Below, in pieces: positions 50,230-58,961 of a stretch of 64,000 bases of DNA. The stretch comes from Microbacterium sp. SLBN-154 (GTDB taxonomy: Bacteria > Actinomycetota > Actinomycetes > Actinomycetales > Microbacteriaceae), in NCBI RefSeq assembly GCF_006715565.1, contig NZ_VFNL01000001.1, positions 806,001 to 870,000 of the forward strand, written 5' to 3'. The position numbers were made by a program, and so were the translations under genes. Each line of letters starts with the position of its first letter. Within the stretch, counting starts at the first letter, position 1. Under the pieces are notes generated by a model. It made no database searches. It worked only from the letters and a program-made list of their open reading frames with translations, and was not told the DNA's origin.

Positions 50230-50766
50230 GTGATCGCGTTGCGCACCGAGAGATTGATCCTGGCTCCGCTCGGCGCCGACGACCGCGACGACTTCGTCGC
50301 CTATCGTCGTGACCCCGACGTCGCGCGCTGGCAGTCGTGGACGCCGGAGTACAGCGCGACCGACGCCGACGCCCTGCTCGGCGGGCAGCCGACGCGATTC
50401 CCGCCGCCGGCGGGGGAATGGCTGCAGATCGGAGTGCGGGATGCCACCTCCGGCGCCCTCCTCGGCGATGTCGCCGTCCACACCCTGGCCGATCAGCCCG
50501 ACACCTATGAGGTCGGCGTCACGGTGGCTGCCGAGCATCAGCGGCGCGGTGTCGCCGGCGAGGCCCTGGGGGCGGTCGTCGCTGAGCTGTTCGACGATCA
50601 CGGTGCGCATCGGGTGATCGCGATGTCGGATCAGCGCAACGCCGCCGTGGCGCGACTTCTCACCGGACTGGGGTTCCGGCACGAGGGTCGCGCGGTGGAG
50701 GCGGACTGGTTCAAGGGCGAGTGGACGACTCTCGACACCTGGGCGATCCTGGCGCGCGAACGCTGA
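50230..50766 (+). CDS. GNAT acetyltransferase (RimJ/RimL type)
   Basis: A 178-residue protein opening with LRTERLILAPLGADDRDDF, the typical RimJ/RimL start. Strand AVHTLADQPDTYEVGVTVAAEHQRRGVAGEALGAVV contains the acetyl-CoA loop QRRGVAG, and VIAMSDQRNAAVARLLTGLGF is the late helix/strand. Substrate unknown. Predicted leaderless. Confidence 0.88.
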   Translation: MIALRTERLILAPLGADDRDDFVAYRRDPDVARWQSWTPEYSATDADALLGGQPTRFPPPAGEWLQIGVRDATSGALLGDVAVHTLADQPDTYEVGVTVAAEHQRRGVAGEALGAVVAELFDDHGAHRVIAMSDQRNAAVARLLTGLGFRHEGRAVEADWFKGEWTTLDTWAILARER

Positions 50767-50785
50767 TGCGGCCCGGCTCGCCCAC

Positions 50786-50791
50786 GATAAT
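50786..50791 (+). promoter_or_regulatory. -10 hexamer, leaderless
   Basis: GATAAT ends six bases before GTG 50798. Confidence 0.5.
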
Positions 50792-50797
50792 GAGCCT

Positions 50798-51196
50798 GTG
50801 GAGCCCTGGCAGATGCACGAGTGGTTCGCGGACTACATCGATGCGGCCAACCGCCACGACCTCGACGCGATCCGCGGCTTCGTGCACGCCGAGGTGCGGC
50901 GCGCCCACCGGCCGGCGGGTGTCGAGGCGTGGGTCAGCGACCTCGATGATCTCTTCCACGCCTTCCCCGACTGGCGGTGGCGGATCATCCAGGTGGTCGC
51001 AGAGGACGACCGCGTCGCCGCGCATGTGCGGGGGAGCGGCACCCACACCGGGGTCTGGGAGGGCATCGCACCCACGCGGCGCCATGTGAACGTCGCCGAG
51101 TTCGCCGTGTACACGTTGGCGGCGGGCCGGGTCACCGCGTTCTCGGGATCGGAGCCTTTCGAACTGCGCCTGCAGCTCACCGAGCCTCGCGGCTGA
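50798..51196 (+). CDS. SnoaL-like / NTF2-fold ester cyclase family protein
   Basis: A 132-residue protein with the alpha+beta-barrel NTF2 pattern: WFADYIDAANRHDLDAIRGFVHAEV, LDDLFHAFPDWRWRIIQVVAEDDRVAAHVRGSGTHTGVW, and AEFAVYTLAAGRVTAFSGSEP. Such proteins act as cyclases, hydrolases or non-enzymatic binding proteins. Its 3' end overlaps that of the convergent FAD monooxygenase gene by 20 bases. Confidence 0.8.
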   Translation: MEPWQMHEWFADYIDAANRHDLDAIRGFVHAEVRRAHRPAGVEAWVSDLDDLFHAFPDWRWRIIQVVAEDDRVAAHVRGSGTHTGVWEGIAPTRRHVNVAEFAVYTLAAGRVTAFSGSEPFELRLQLTEPRG

Positions 51197-52460
51197 TCGG
51201 CGCAGCGCTGCCCGGCCGGCGGGCCCAGCGCGGTGCGCGTTCGGGTCTGACGCCCACCCCGATCGCGAAGGCGGGAACGACGGTCAGGGCCGGGATGACG
51301 TGCAGGAGGCGCAGGAGCCACGCGGGAGGATCCGGGGGGCTCCCTCGCAGGCCGGGCATGATCACGCCCGCGTGGAGGATCCGTTGGAGGGTCTGGATGA
51401 CGACCACCGCCGGAAGGCGGCGTCTGCGGACGCGGGCGAGCACGCGGCTGCCGTGGGGCCGGGTGAGTGCTCCACGCGCGAGCGGGCCGGCGAGGAGGCG
51501 GGCGGCGGCGACGGCGTCCTGGATGGCGAGGTTGATGCCCACGCCTCCCACCGGTGACATGGCGTGGGCGGCGTCGCCGATGCAGAGCACGTTGTTCGCA
51601 TGCCATCGCCGCAGACGCTCCAGCCGTACATCGAGATGCTCGACCTCGTCCATGGTCGCGATCGTGCCGACCGCATCCGCGAGCTCCGGGAACAGCGTCG
51701 CCGCCTCGTGGCGGAAGGCGTCGATGCCACGGGTGCAGACCGCGGCATCCGTCCCCTTCGGTCCGAGCGCGGCGACCTGAACGTAGCCGCGCCGCGGGAT
51801 GCCGATCGCCACCTTTCCGTCGCGCACCCGGGGGAGGAGGCTCTCGTCGAGGTGCCGGTCGCTGGTCAGTCGATACCACCAGACGTCGAAGCCGACGGGC
51901 ATCTCGCGCACCGGGAGCCCGACACTGCGGCGGACGGTGGACCAACGGCCGTCGCAGCCGACGACGAGGTCGGCGGTGAGACGGCCGTCGCCGTTCGGCG
52001 AGGTGAAGCTGACACCCGTCGCCCGGCCGTTCCGGCGCGTCACCGCCGTCACCTCGTGCTCGCGCAGGAGGGTGAAGGTCGGTTCGGCGGCTGCGGCTTC
52101 TGCGAGCAGGTCGAGCAGATCCCACTGCGGCACCATGGCGATGTACGGATGCCGCACCGGCAGCCGACTGAAGTCAGCGAAGACGGCAGTGCCCTCCCGG
52201 CCCGGGAAGAACGCCCGACGGATCTTCGAGTGCGGCAGGGCGTCGAACCGCTCGAACAGTCCGAGGTCGTCGAGGAGTCCGAGGGTGGCGGGGTGCACGG
52301 TGTCGCCGCGGAAGTCGCGGAGGAAGTCGGCGTGCTTCTCGAGCACGGTCACCTCGATGCCGTCGCGGGCGAGCAGGAGGCCGAGGACGAGACCCGCCGG
52401 GCCGCCACCCACGATCGCGCAGGTCGTGTGGTGGGTCGCGACGGGGCTGCCTTCGGTCAC
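51177..52460 (-). CDS. FAD-dependent aromatic-type monooxygenase
   Basis: A 427-residue class A flavoprotein monooxygenase. It has GGGPAGLVLGLLLARDGIEVTVLEKH (GxGxxG at the N-terminus), VVGCDGRWSTVRRSVGL (DG motif) and CIGDAAHAMSPVGGVGINLAIQDA (GD motif), with a C-terminal hydrophobic tail. It hydroxylates or epoxidises a small substrate with NAD(P)H and O2. TATCTT lies six bases before GTG 52460. It is divergent from an alpha/beta hydrolase gene 56 bases away. Confidence 0.88.
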   Translation of the reverse strand: MTEGSPVATHHTTCAIVGGGPAGLVLGLLLARDGIEVTVLEKHADFLRDFRGDTVHPATLGLLDDLGLFERFDALPHSKIRRAFFPGREGTAVFADFSRLPVRHPYIAMVPQWDLLDLLAEAAAAEPTFTLLREHEVTAVTRRNGRATGVSFTSPNGDGRLTADLVVGCDGRWSTVRRSVGLPVREMPVGFDVWWYRLTSDRHLDESLLPRVRDGKVAIGIPRRGYVQVAALGPKGTDAAVCTRGIDAFRHEAATLFPELADAVGTIATMDEVEHLDVRLERLRRWHANNVLCIGDAAHAMSPVGGVGINLAIQDAVAAARLLAGPLARGALTRPHGSRVLARVRRRRLPAVVVIQTLQRILHAGVIMPGLRGSPPDPPAWLLRLLHVIPALTVVPAFAIGVGVRPERAPRWARRPGSAAPISREAR

Positions 52461-52466
52461 GCGACG

Positions 52467-52472
52467 AAGATA
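52467..52472 (-). promoter_or_regulatory. -10 hexamer of the FAD monooxygenase gene, leaderless
   Basis: TATCTT on the minus strand ends six bases before GTG 52460. Confidence 0.45.
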
Positions 52473-52515
52473 CTCGGGAGGGGAACTCTCCCGCGAGCAG
52501 ACCGGAGGAGTGACG

Positions 52516-53442
52516 ATGGATCTCGATCGGGTGGACCCCGCGCTCCGTGCGGCGACGCGCAGGACGCGCCTTCCGGATGTGTCGCGGCGGTGGGTGCGGT
52601 CCCTGCTCCGCGGGGGTACGCGGATCTTGCCGGTGCCGCGGATCCTCGGCGTCGAGGTGACGTCGATCCGAGTGGCGGGGCAGCGCACCCGGGTATACCG
52701 GCCGCTCGTGCGCTCGGAGGACGCAGCGTTGGTCTGGGTCCACGGCGGCGGCCTGCTCATCGGCGACGCGCGTCAGGACGAACGGCTGTGCGCAGAGACC
52801 GCGCGCGACCTCGGCATCGTCGTCGTCTCGGTGAACTATCGGCTCGCGCCCGAGCATCCCTTTCCCGCTGCGCACGACGATGTCCACGCCGGCTGGCGGT
52901 GGGTCCAGGCGCACGCCGACGATCTCGCGGTCGACCCCGGGCGGATCGTCGTCGGTGGGGAGAGTGCGGGAGGCGGCCTCGCGGCGGGAGTGGTGCAGCG
53001 CATCCGCGATGAGGGTGGGGTGCAGCCGATCGGGCAGTGGCTGTTCGCGCCCATGATCGACGACCGGACGGCCGCGGACGCGGCTCTGGACGAGATCGAC
53101 CATCCGGTCTGGAACAACCGCTTCAATCGGGCCGGGTGGACTGCCTACCTCGGCGAGGGGGCGGGAGGTGCGGACGTGCCACCGTATGCCGCTGCCGCAC
53201 GAACGGAGGATGTTTCGGCGCTTCCTCCGACCTATCTCGCGGTGGGCGACATCGAACTGTTCTTCCCGGAGGTGCAGGACTACGCGCGGCGGCTCACCGC
53301 GGCCGGCGTGCCCACCACCCTCGATGTCGTGCCGGGTGGCCCGCACGGGTTCGAGAGCTGGGCCCGTGACACCGAACCGGCTCGGGCGCTTCTCTCGCGT
53401 GCCCGCGCCTGGCTCCGGGAGGTGATCTCGACGCCGGCCTGA
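52516..53442 (+). CDS. Alpha/beta hydrolase, hormone-sensitive lipase family
   Basis: A 308-residue esterase. Oxyanion motif HGGGLLIGD, conserved YRLAPEHPFPAAHDD, nucleophile elbow GESAGGG and the catalytic His in PGGPHGFESW identify the HSL (family IV) branch. GGAGGAG at 52504-52510 gives ATG 52516. No signal peptide. Substrate unknown. Confidence 0.9.
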   Translation: MDLDRVDPALRAATRRTRLPDVSRRWVRSLLRGGTRILPVPRILGVEVTSIRVAGQRTRVYRPLVRSEDAALVWVHGGGLLIGDARQDERLCAETARDLGIVVVSVNYRLAPEHPFPAAHDDVHAGWRWVQAHADDLAVDPGRIVVGGESAGGGLAAGVVQRIRDEGGVQPIGQWLFAPMIDDRTAADAALDEIDHPVWNNRFNRAGWTAYLGEGAGGADVPPYAAAARTEDVSALPPTYLAVGDIELFFPEVQDYARRLTAAGVPTTLDVVPGGPHGFESWARDTEPARALLSRARAWLREVISTPA

Positions 53443-53472
53443 CGGCGGGGATTCTCCGGCCCACCCCGTCAG
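53439..53472. terminator. Possible bidirectional terminator between convergent genes
   Basis: CTGACGG (53439-53445) and CCGTCAG (53466-53472) pair and contain both stop codons. GGGG and CCCC inside can extend the stem. No T-run on either strand, so efficiency is doubtful. Confidence 0.35.
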
Positions 53473-54926
53473 AAGGGGGCCACGGCGAGCGTGCCATCGT
53501 CGATGGGGACGAAGGCGACGCGTGAGGGTGGATGGCTGTCGTAGGTCTTACCGCCCGGACTGGTGAAGGTGAGAATGCCGCCGGGCAGTTGTTGCACGTG
53601 CCAGTTCGTCGCGTGTTTCAACGTGTGGTGTCGGGCGCATTCGTTGCAGAGGTTGTCGTTGGAGGTTGGTCCGCCCAACGCGAAGTCCCTGGAGTGATCC
53701 TTGTCGCAGAGTTTCGCGGGCCTTCGACATCCCGGTGTTCGGCAGGTGACGTCTCTGGCGTTGAGGAAGCGGGTTTGGGATGGATGTGGGGTGTACCTGT
53801 CGACCGCGGTCACCACGCCCGTGATGGGGTCGGTCATCACCCGGTCCCACACCCTCGCGGTTCCGGCCAGCCGTCTGGCGGTCTCCGGGTCGACCGGGGT
53901 GACTCCGTTCAATTCCGCCCCGGACCCGGTGACTCCGGTGAGGGTGGTGATCGGGATGGTGATCTGCACCTCGGCGGTGATGGCGCCGAGCCCACCCTTC
54001 GCCCCGTCGGTGGGGTCGATGACCGGGGATCCGGCGAGGAGCATGTCCAGGGCGAGGTCGCAGCGGATCTCATCCAGTGAGCGGTCGTCGAACCACGGCT
54101 CCGCGGTGCCTCCGCTGACGCTCCCGTTGTCGTCCGTCCCGGTCTCGCCGAGCCTGAACCCCGCACCTGACCCCGCACCTGACCCCGGCCCCGACCCGGA
54201 CCCCGTGCCGCCGCTCCCGCTGTTCGCTTCAGCTTCGACCTGCGTGGCCGCGTACTCGCGCCGCTTCGCGCGGTCGACGTCCTTGATCGTGGTGCCCTGC
54301 CCGGTGAGCCGGTTGTACGCACCGTGGATGTAGACGTTCGTGCCGAGGATTGTCAGGGTCGACAGGGTGTCGTCGAGGTCGGTGACCCACACGCGTCTTT
54401 CCTTCATCGCCGTGTGGTGCCGTTCCTGCAGGGGCCGTGGGTCCAACACTGCCGCGCGTTGGATGGCGTACTTCTTCGTCCGCGGCACCGTCTGCCGCTC
54501 CGCTTCAACGAGCACGATCCGTTCGAACGCGGCCCGGTCGGTGGCATCCTCGATCACCCGGCCGGCGTCTTGGATCACCTGCGCATGCGCCCGACTGACC
54601 CGCCCCTCCACGAGTGCTTCCATCGTCTGCGGGAACAACTCGATCAGCTCGTGGGCGTCGTGCATCTGGGTCTGCATCGACCGGTCGTTCACCCTGACCG
54701 CCATCCCCAGTTCCAGGGCCATCGACCGCAGCGGCATGTCGCGTTCCCGCGACGACACCGACCCCACCCGTGACCGCTGCTCCAACGTCAGCGCGTACGC
54801 GTCCGCCAGCAACCGGGTCTCCTTCGCCTCCAGCGCCGCCCGACGACGACGCAGCTTCGCCAGCTCATCCGCGAACACCCCGGCGCGCTTGTCCTCCGCC
54901 CGCCGCCGCTTCTCGTTCGCGTCCAC
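53469..54926 (-). CDS. DUF222/HNH endonuclease domain protein (13E12-repeat type)
   Basis: A 485-residue protein. DUF222 lies about residues 20-350 (RSMALELGMAVRVNDRSMQTQ, SRAHAQVIQDAGRVI), interrupted by a Gly/Ser low-complexity insert (about 238-262). A C-terminal HNH domain follows with CRTPGCRRPAKLCDKDHSRDFALGG and LCNECARHHTLKH: CxxxxC pairs plus the DH and HH residues. Such genes are multicopy in actinobacteria and may be selfish or DNA-processing elements. GTG 54926 is the start; no terminal repeats were seen. Confidence 0.85.
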   Translation of the reverse strand: MDANEKRRRAEDKRAGVFADELAKLRRRRAALEAKETRLLADAYALTLEQRSRVGSVSSRERDMPLRSMALELGMAVRVNDRSMQTQMHDAHELIELFPQTMEALVEGRVSRAHAQVIQDAGRVIEDATDRAAFERIVLVEAERQTVPRTKKYAIQRAAVLDPRPLQERHHTAMKERRVWVTDLDDTLSTLTILGTNVYIHGAYNRLTGQGTTIKDVDRAKRREYAATQVEAEANSGSGGTGSGSGPGSGAGSGAGFRLGETGTDDNGSVSGGTAEPWFDDRSLDEIRCDLALDMLLAGSPVIDPTDGAKGGLGAITAEVQITIPITTLTGVTGSGAELNGVTPVDPETARRLAGTARVWDRVMTDPITGVVTAVDRYTPHPSQTRFLNARDVTCRTPGCRRPAKLCDKDHSRDFALGGPTSNDNLCNECARHHTLKHATNWHVQQLPGGILTFTSPGGKTYDSHPPSRVAFVPIDDGTLAVAPF

Positions 54927-55032
54927 TGGAATCCCCGTCTCGATGACCTGCCCACATCATCGCAGGGGGTTCCGACATTGGAATCGCTCACGCGCAAAAG
55001 AAATAGAACGTAATAACGAATATCTGACCGGG

Positions 55033-55824
55033 TTACACCCGACTCCACCGGATATCCGCGATCCCGGTGAGCTCGCGCCACCCTTCCGCCCGCGCACCCG
55101 CCGGTCCCAGAACGTCCGCTCCGACCAACGGACCGAACTCCAGGTCTGTGGCCGCGGCGATATCGCTGATCGGCACCTGGAATGTCCGAAACGCCCCGAG
55201 ACGGTCCACCGCGACGACGCCCTCGCGGGTGTCGACCAGCTCCGACTGGTCCAGCACGAATCCCGCCGCCTCGAGCCCCGTACGACCGAGCCACGCGGCG
55301 ACCTTGTAGAACCGCAGCGGCACCCGGACACCTCGATACGGCGGATCCTCGTCGCCGAAGATGGGCGCCGTGAACACGCTGATCCGCTGATCGGACGCCT
55401 CGGCGAAAGCCAGCACATGATCCTCCAGACCCAGCCACAGCTCCCTGGACTGGTTGAAGTCAGCCGCCTGAGGCGCGGCGTTCGTGTAGAAGAACGTCGC
55501 CTCCGTGGCATCCCGTGCCTCGGCAGGCGTGCCCCAGCCCGGATCCCGCCGACGCACCAGGTGTCCTCGGTCGAGATCGTTGCGGGCGTACACCTCCGGA
55601 CCGGTCTGCTCCGCAGCGGGCACCCGCGGGTCGAGGCGCCAGTCCCCCGTCCTCGGCAGGTCGAGCAGTCTCTCCCCGTCGATGTTCACGCCCGTGACCG
55701 AGGCGAGCCGTCGCTCCGCATCGAGCAGCACGCTGAACCGCGGGTAGTCGAGCAGCCGTCCGACCCGAGACGACACGGGCAGCGGAACCCCGACGCCCAG
55801 GAATCCCGCGTCGTAGCCGCTCAT
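55033..55824 (-). CDS. DNA/RNA non-specific endonuclease (NucA/EndoG family) in the F420 operon
   Basis: A 263-residue beta-beta-alpha-Me nuclease. The DRGHL motif in NDLDRGHLVRRRDPGWG contains the catalytic histidine. FFYTNAAPQAADFNQSRELWLGLEDHVL contains the metal-binding Asn and the conserved W..LE. FKVPISD-type strands are replaced by RTFQVPISDIAAATDL near the end. It has no signal peptide, unlike most secreted members, so it is probably cytoplasmic. It is the last gene of the F420 operon, coupled to cofC by ATGA. Confidence 0.82.
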   Translation of the reverse strand: MSGYDAGFLGVGVPLPVSSRVGRLLDYPRFSVLLDAERRLASVTGVNIDGERLLDLPRTGDWRLDPRVPAAEQTGPEVYARNDLDRGHLVRRRDPGWGTPAEARDATEATFFYTNAAPQAADFNQSRELWLGLEDHVLAFAEASDQRISVFTAPIFGDEDPPYRGVRVPLRFYKVAAWLGRTGLEAAGFVLDQSELVDTREGVVAVDRLGAFRTFQVPISDIAAATDLEFGPLVGADVLGPAGARAEGWRELTGIADIRWSRV

Positions 55825-56438
55825 CCGAGCATCGCCGCCGTCCGCGCCCCGAGCCCGATCGCGGCTGCGTCGCGCAGCTGGTCCGCCGTGTCGACGTCGC
55901 GTCGCAGCGTCGACCCGCTCGGCACCTCGAGCACCTCGCATCCCATCGCGCGGTGCGCGGCGAACGACCCCTCGCCGAACTCCGACCGCCACGGCACGCC
56001 CGCCCGCGCCGTCACCAGCGTCGACCCGGTGCCTTCGGCGTCGGCGACGACACCGCGCTCGACCCCCGCCGCTCCGCGCAGCGCGACCGCGAGATCTTCG
56101 CCCCGCAGCGCCGGTACGTCACCGAGAAGGGCGGCCCGCGGCATCCGGTCTCCCGCCCCTTCCATGCCGACGGCGATCGCGGCATTCAGTCCGCGCGCCT
56201 CGCCTTCCGGGAGGAATCGCAGACCGGGGATGTCTGCCGCGTGAAGCGGCAGCGTCGCCTCGTCGGTCACGACGATCACCTGCGCGACGAGGGAACAGGA
56301 TGCGGCGGCGGCGACGGTGTCCAGTGCGATCGCCCGCGCGAGCGCGACGCGATCGAGCCCGTCGACGGCGAGTCGCGACTTCCCCCGGGTGGTCGCCTTC
56401 ACCGGGACGACGACCACCCACGCGGAGGCTTCAGGCAT
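55821..56438 (-). CDS. cofC: 2-phospho-L-lactate / phosphoenolpyruvate guanylyltransferase
   Basis: A 205-residue nucleotidyltransferase: VVVVPVKATTRGKSRL (NTP-binding start), VIVVTDEATLPLHAADIPGLRFLPEGEARGLNAAIAVG, and LLGDVPALRGEDLAVAL with the metal-binding Asp. It activates phospholactate or PEP with GTP to give the side-chain precursor of F420 (CofC/FbiD). It is eight bases within the end of fgd and ATGA-coupled to the nuclease gene. Confidence 0.88.
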   Translation of the reverse strand: MPEASAWVVVVPVKATTRGKSRLAVDGLDRVALARAIALDTVAAAASCSLVAQVIVVTDEATLPLHAADIPGLRFLPEGEARGLNAAIAVGMEGAGDRMPRAALLGDVPALRGEDLAVALRGAAGVERGVVADAEGTGSTLVTARAGVPWRSEFGEGSFAAHRAMGCEVLEVPSGSTLRRDVDTADQLRDAAAIGLGARTAAMLG

Positions 56439-57447
56439 CGGCGAAGCGTGCCCGCAGTCGGGGCAGGATCTCCTCGCCGTACGTCCGGAGGAACTCGGCC
56501 TGATCGTGACCGGGGTCGTGGAAGACGAGGTGGCGGAACCCGAGGTCGACGTAGCGGGCGATCCGCTCGACGTGCTCCTCGGGGTCGGTCGAGACGATGA
56601 ACCGGGATGCGGCGCGCTCGATCGGTAGCTCGGCGGCTCGGCGCTGCATCTCGATCGGGTCGTGGATGTCGCGCTTCTCCTCGGGTGAGAGGGCGAGCGG
56701 GGCCCAGAAGCGCGTCTTCTCCAGCGCCGTGGCGTGGTCGGGGTGGTACGAGACCTTCACTTCCATGAGGGTGTCGATCGCGTCGCCCGGGCGTCCGGCC
56801 TTCTCGAGCCCCTCGTGCAACGCCGGCAGCAGGGTGTCGGTGTACAGCGAGGGGTCCTTGCCGCTCGTGGTGATGTAGCCGTCGGCGATCCGGCCCGCGA
56901 GCCGCGTCGCGGCCGGGCCCGATGCGCCGATGTAGATCGGCACCTTCTGATCGGGCCGGTCGTAGACCGTCGCTCCGTCGAGCGAGTAGTACGTGCCGTC
57001 GAAGGTCACCCGCTCGGCGTCCCAGAGCTTGTCGATGAGCTGGATCGATTCCTTCAGGCGCTGGAACCGCTCGGGCGGGTCGGGCCACTCGAGGCCCAGA
57101 GTCACCTCGTTGAGAGCCTCGCCGGTTCCGACACCGAGGATCACGCGGCCCGGGAACATCACCCCGAGGGTCGCGAATGCCTGCGCGATCACGGCCGGGT
57201 GGTACCGGAAGGTGGGGGTCAGCACCGAGGTCCCCATGATGATGGTCGACGTGCGGGCGCCGATCGCGCCGAGAACCGGAATGGCCGCCGGGGCGTGCCC
57301 GCCTTCGTGCATCCACGGCTGGAAGTGGTCGGACAAGAACACCGAGTCGAACCCCATCTCCTCGGCGAGGACGGCGTAGTCGGTGAGCTCTGCCGGACCG
57401 AACTGCTCCGCCGACGCCTTGTATCCGAACCTCAGCGGTACCGTCAT
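56431..57447 (-). CDS. fgd: F420-dependent glucose-6-phosphate dehydrogenase
   Basis: A 338-residue luciferase-like TIM barrel very close to mycobacterial FGD1: GYKASAEQF, SDHFQPWMHEGGHAP (His41, Trp45), GTSVLTPTFRYHPAVIAQAF, GVGTGEALNEV (Glu110) and FWAPLALSPEEK. It oxidises glucose-6-phosphate and reduces F420 to F420H2. AGGAAAGGA precedes ATG 57447, which forms ATGA with the stop of the monooxygenase gene. Its place between F420 biosynthesis genes makes the operon a supply of reduced cofactor. Confidence 0.93.
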   Translation of the reverse strand: MTVPLRFGYKASAEQFGPAELTDYAVLAEEMGFDSVFLSDHFQPWMHEGGHAPAAIPVLGAIGARTSTIIMGTSVLTPTFRYHPAVIAQAFATLGVMFPGRVILGVGTGEALNEVTLGLEWPDPPERFQRLKESIQLIDKLWDAERVTFDGTYYSLDGATVYDRPDQKVPIYIGASGPAATRLAGRIADGYITTSGKDPSLYTDTLLPALHEGLEKAGRPGDAIDTLMEVKVSYHPDHATALEKTRFWAPLALSPEEKRDIHDPIEMQRRAAELPIERAASRFIVSTDPEEHVERIARYVDLGFRHLVFHDPGHDQAEFLRTYGEEILPRLRARFADA

Positions 57448-58961
57448 GTGGATTCCTTTCCTCGTGCTCCCACCGGGGTCCCGGTGAATTCCGTTCCGTT
57501 CGTCTCCGACAACCGCCGCCGGAAGGCGTCGACCGTCCCCGGCCAGAGCAGCGTCAGCCGCCCCGACCGGTCGTCCACGTACCAGTTGCGACAGCCGCCC
57601 GAGAGCCAGGGAGTGGATGCCGCGGCGGCGGCGATCTCACCGACATACGCCCGCTCGGCGGCGGGATCCACGCGCAGCACACCGTCGGCGGTGAGACCAC
57701 GGCGCTCGAGCGCGGAGACGGCGTACGCCGCCTGCTCCTCGATCATCAGCACCGCGGAGTTGTGACCGAGTGACGCGTTGGGCCCGTTCAGCACGAAGAG
57801 GTTCGGGAAGCCGCTCACCACGGTCGAGGCGAAGGCGCTCATGCCCTCCGACCATTGCTCGGCCAGGGTGGTGCCCGCCTCGCCGCGGACGAGTTCGGCG
57901 TATGGCTGGCGGGCCGAGGCGAACCCTGTGGCGAGGACGACGGCGTCGACGTCGACCCGTCGTCCGCTCGCGGCGAGAAGGGTCGTCCCGTCGACCGCCG
58001 CGAGCGCGGAGGGCTCGAGCGTGACCCTGTCGGAGGCGACGGCGGGATAGAAATCGTCGGACAGCAGCACGCGTTTGCAGCCGAAGGCGTAGTCGGGCGT
58101 GAGGGCGCGGCGCAGCGCGGGGTCGGCGACCTGCCGGCCCAGGTGCGCGAGCGCGATCGCGCGGGCCGATTCGGATGCCGCGGCATCGCCTGATCGCGAA
58201 GCGAAGCGCTCCTCGCCTTCGCGGTACAGATCGTCGCGGAGACGTGCGAGCTCGTCGGGGTGGGCGGCGAAGCGGGCCCGCTCGGCGTCGGTGTACTCGC
58301 GTGCCTCGCGCGGCACGATCCACGCCGGCGTCCGTTGGAAGAGCGTGACGTCCGCAGCGGTGCGGGCGAGCTCGGGAACGAGCTGGACGGCACTCGCCCC
58401 GGTGCCGACGACCGCGACACGCAGGCCGGCCAGGTCGGTGGCGTGGTCCCACCGCGCGGAGTGGAACAGGGGGCCGGGGAAGGTCCCGAGGCCCGGTACC
58501 TCGGGGATGAGCGGCTCGGTGAGACGGCCGCATGCGAGGACGAGCGCCTCGGCGGTGATCTCGCCCGCCGGGGTGCGCACGCGCCACCGCGCGGCGACGT
58601 CGTCCCACTCGGCGCCGAGCATCGGGGTGCGAAGGTGCATCAGGTTGCGCAGGCCCTCGCGATCGGCGACGTCGTCGAGGTAACGGCGGATCTCGTCTCC
58701 GCGCGCGAAGACGCCCGACCAGTCGGGGTTCGGGTGTGCGGCGAATCCGTACAGATGACTGGGCACGTCGCACGCGACGCCGGGATAGGTGTTGTCGCGC
58801 CAGGTCCCCCCGGCGGCGTCGGCCCGCTCGAGGATGACGAGGTCGTCATGCCCGGCGCGGCGAAGGGCCATGGCCATGCCGATACCGGCGAAGCCCGCGC
58901 CGACGATCACGACCTCGGCGGTCCGCGGCAGCGGGAGAGGGGGAACGGGAGTGCGAGTCAC
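57444..58961 (-). CDS. Baeyer-Villiger-type flavin monooxygenase in the F420 operon
   Basis: A 505-residue class B flavoprotein. FAD motif GAGFAG (21-26), the type I BVMO fingerprint F161-P-G163-PLF-H167-SAR-W171-D172, and the NADPH motif GTGASA (187-192). VLATGFASARQPY is the C-terminal ATG motif. It inserts oxygen into ketones or oxidises heteroatoms using NADPH and O2. Its GTG start overlaps the fbiC stop (GTGA) and its stop overlaps fgd (ATGA), so it is fully embedded in the operon although it should not need F420. Confidence 0.88.
   Translation of the reverse strand: MTRTPVPPLPLPRTAEVVIVGAGFAGIGMAMALRRAGHDDLVILERADAAGGTWRDNTYPGVACDVPSHLYGFAAHPNPDWSGVFARGDEIRRYLDDVADREGLRNLMHLRTPMLGAEWDDVAARWRVRTPAGEITAEALVLACGRLTEPLIPEVPGLGTFPGPLFHSARWDHATDLAGLRVAVVGTGASAVQLVPELARTAADVTLFQRTPAWIVPREAREYTDAERARFAAHPDELARLRDDLYREGEERFASRSGDAAASESARAIALAHLGRQVADPALRRALTPDYAFGCKRVLLSDDFYPAVASDRVTLEPSALAAVDGTTLLAASGRRVDVDAVVLATGFASARQPYAELVRGEAGTTLAEQWSEGMSAFASTVVSGFPNLFVLNGPNASLGHNSAVLMIEEQAAYAVSALERRGLTADGVLRVDPAAERAYVGEIAAAAASTPWLSGGCRNWYVDDRSGRLTLLWPGTVDAFRRRLSETNGTEFTGTPVGARGKEST

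Noticed and set aside
53469..54926. DUF222/HNH gene as an insertion element
   Set aside because: No terminal inverted repeats, target duplication or transposase fold was found around it, only the gene itself.
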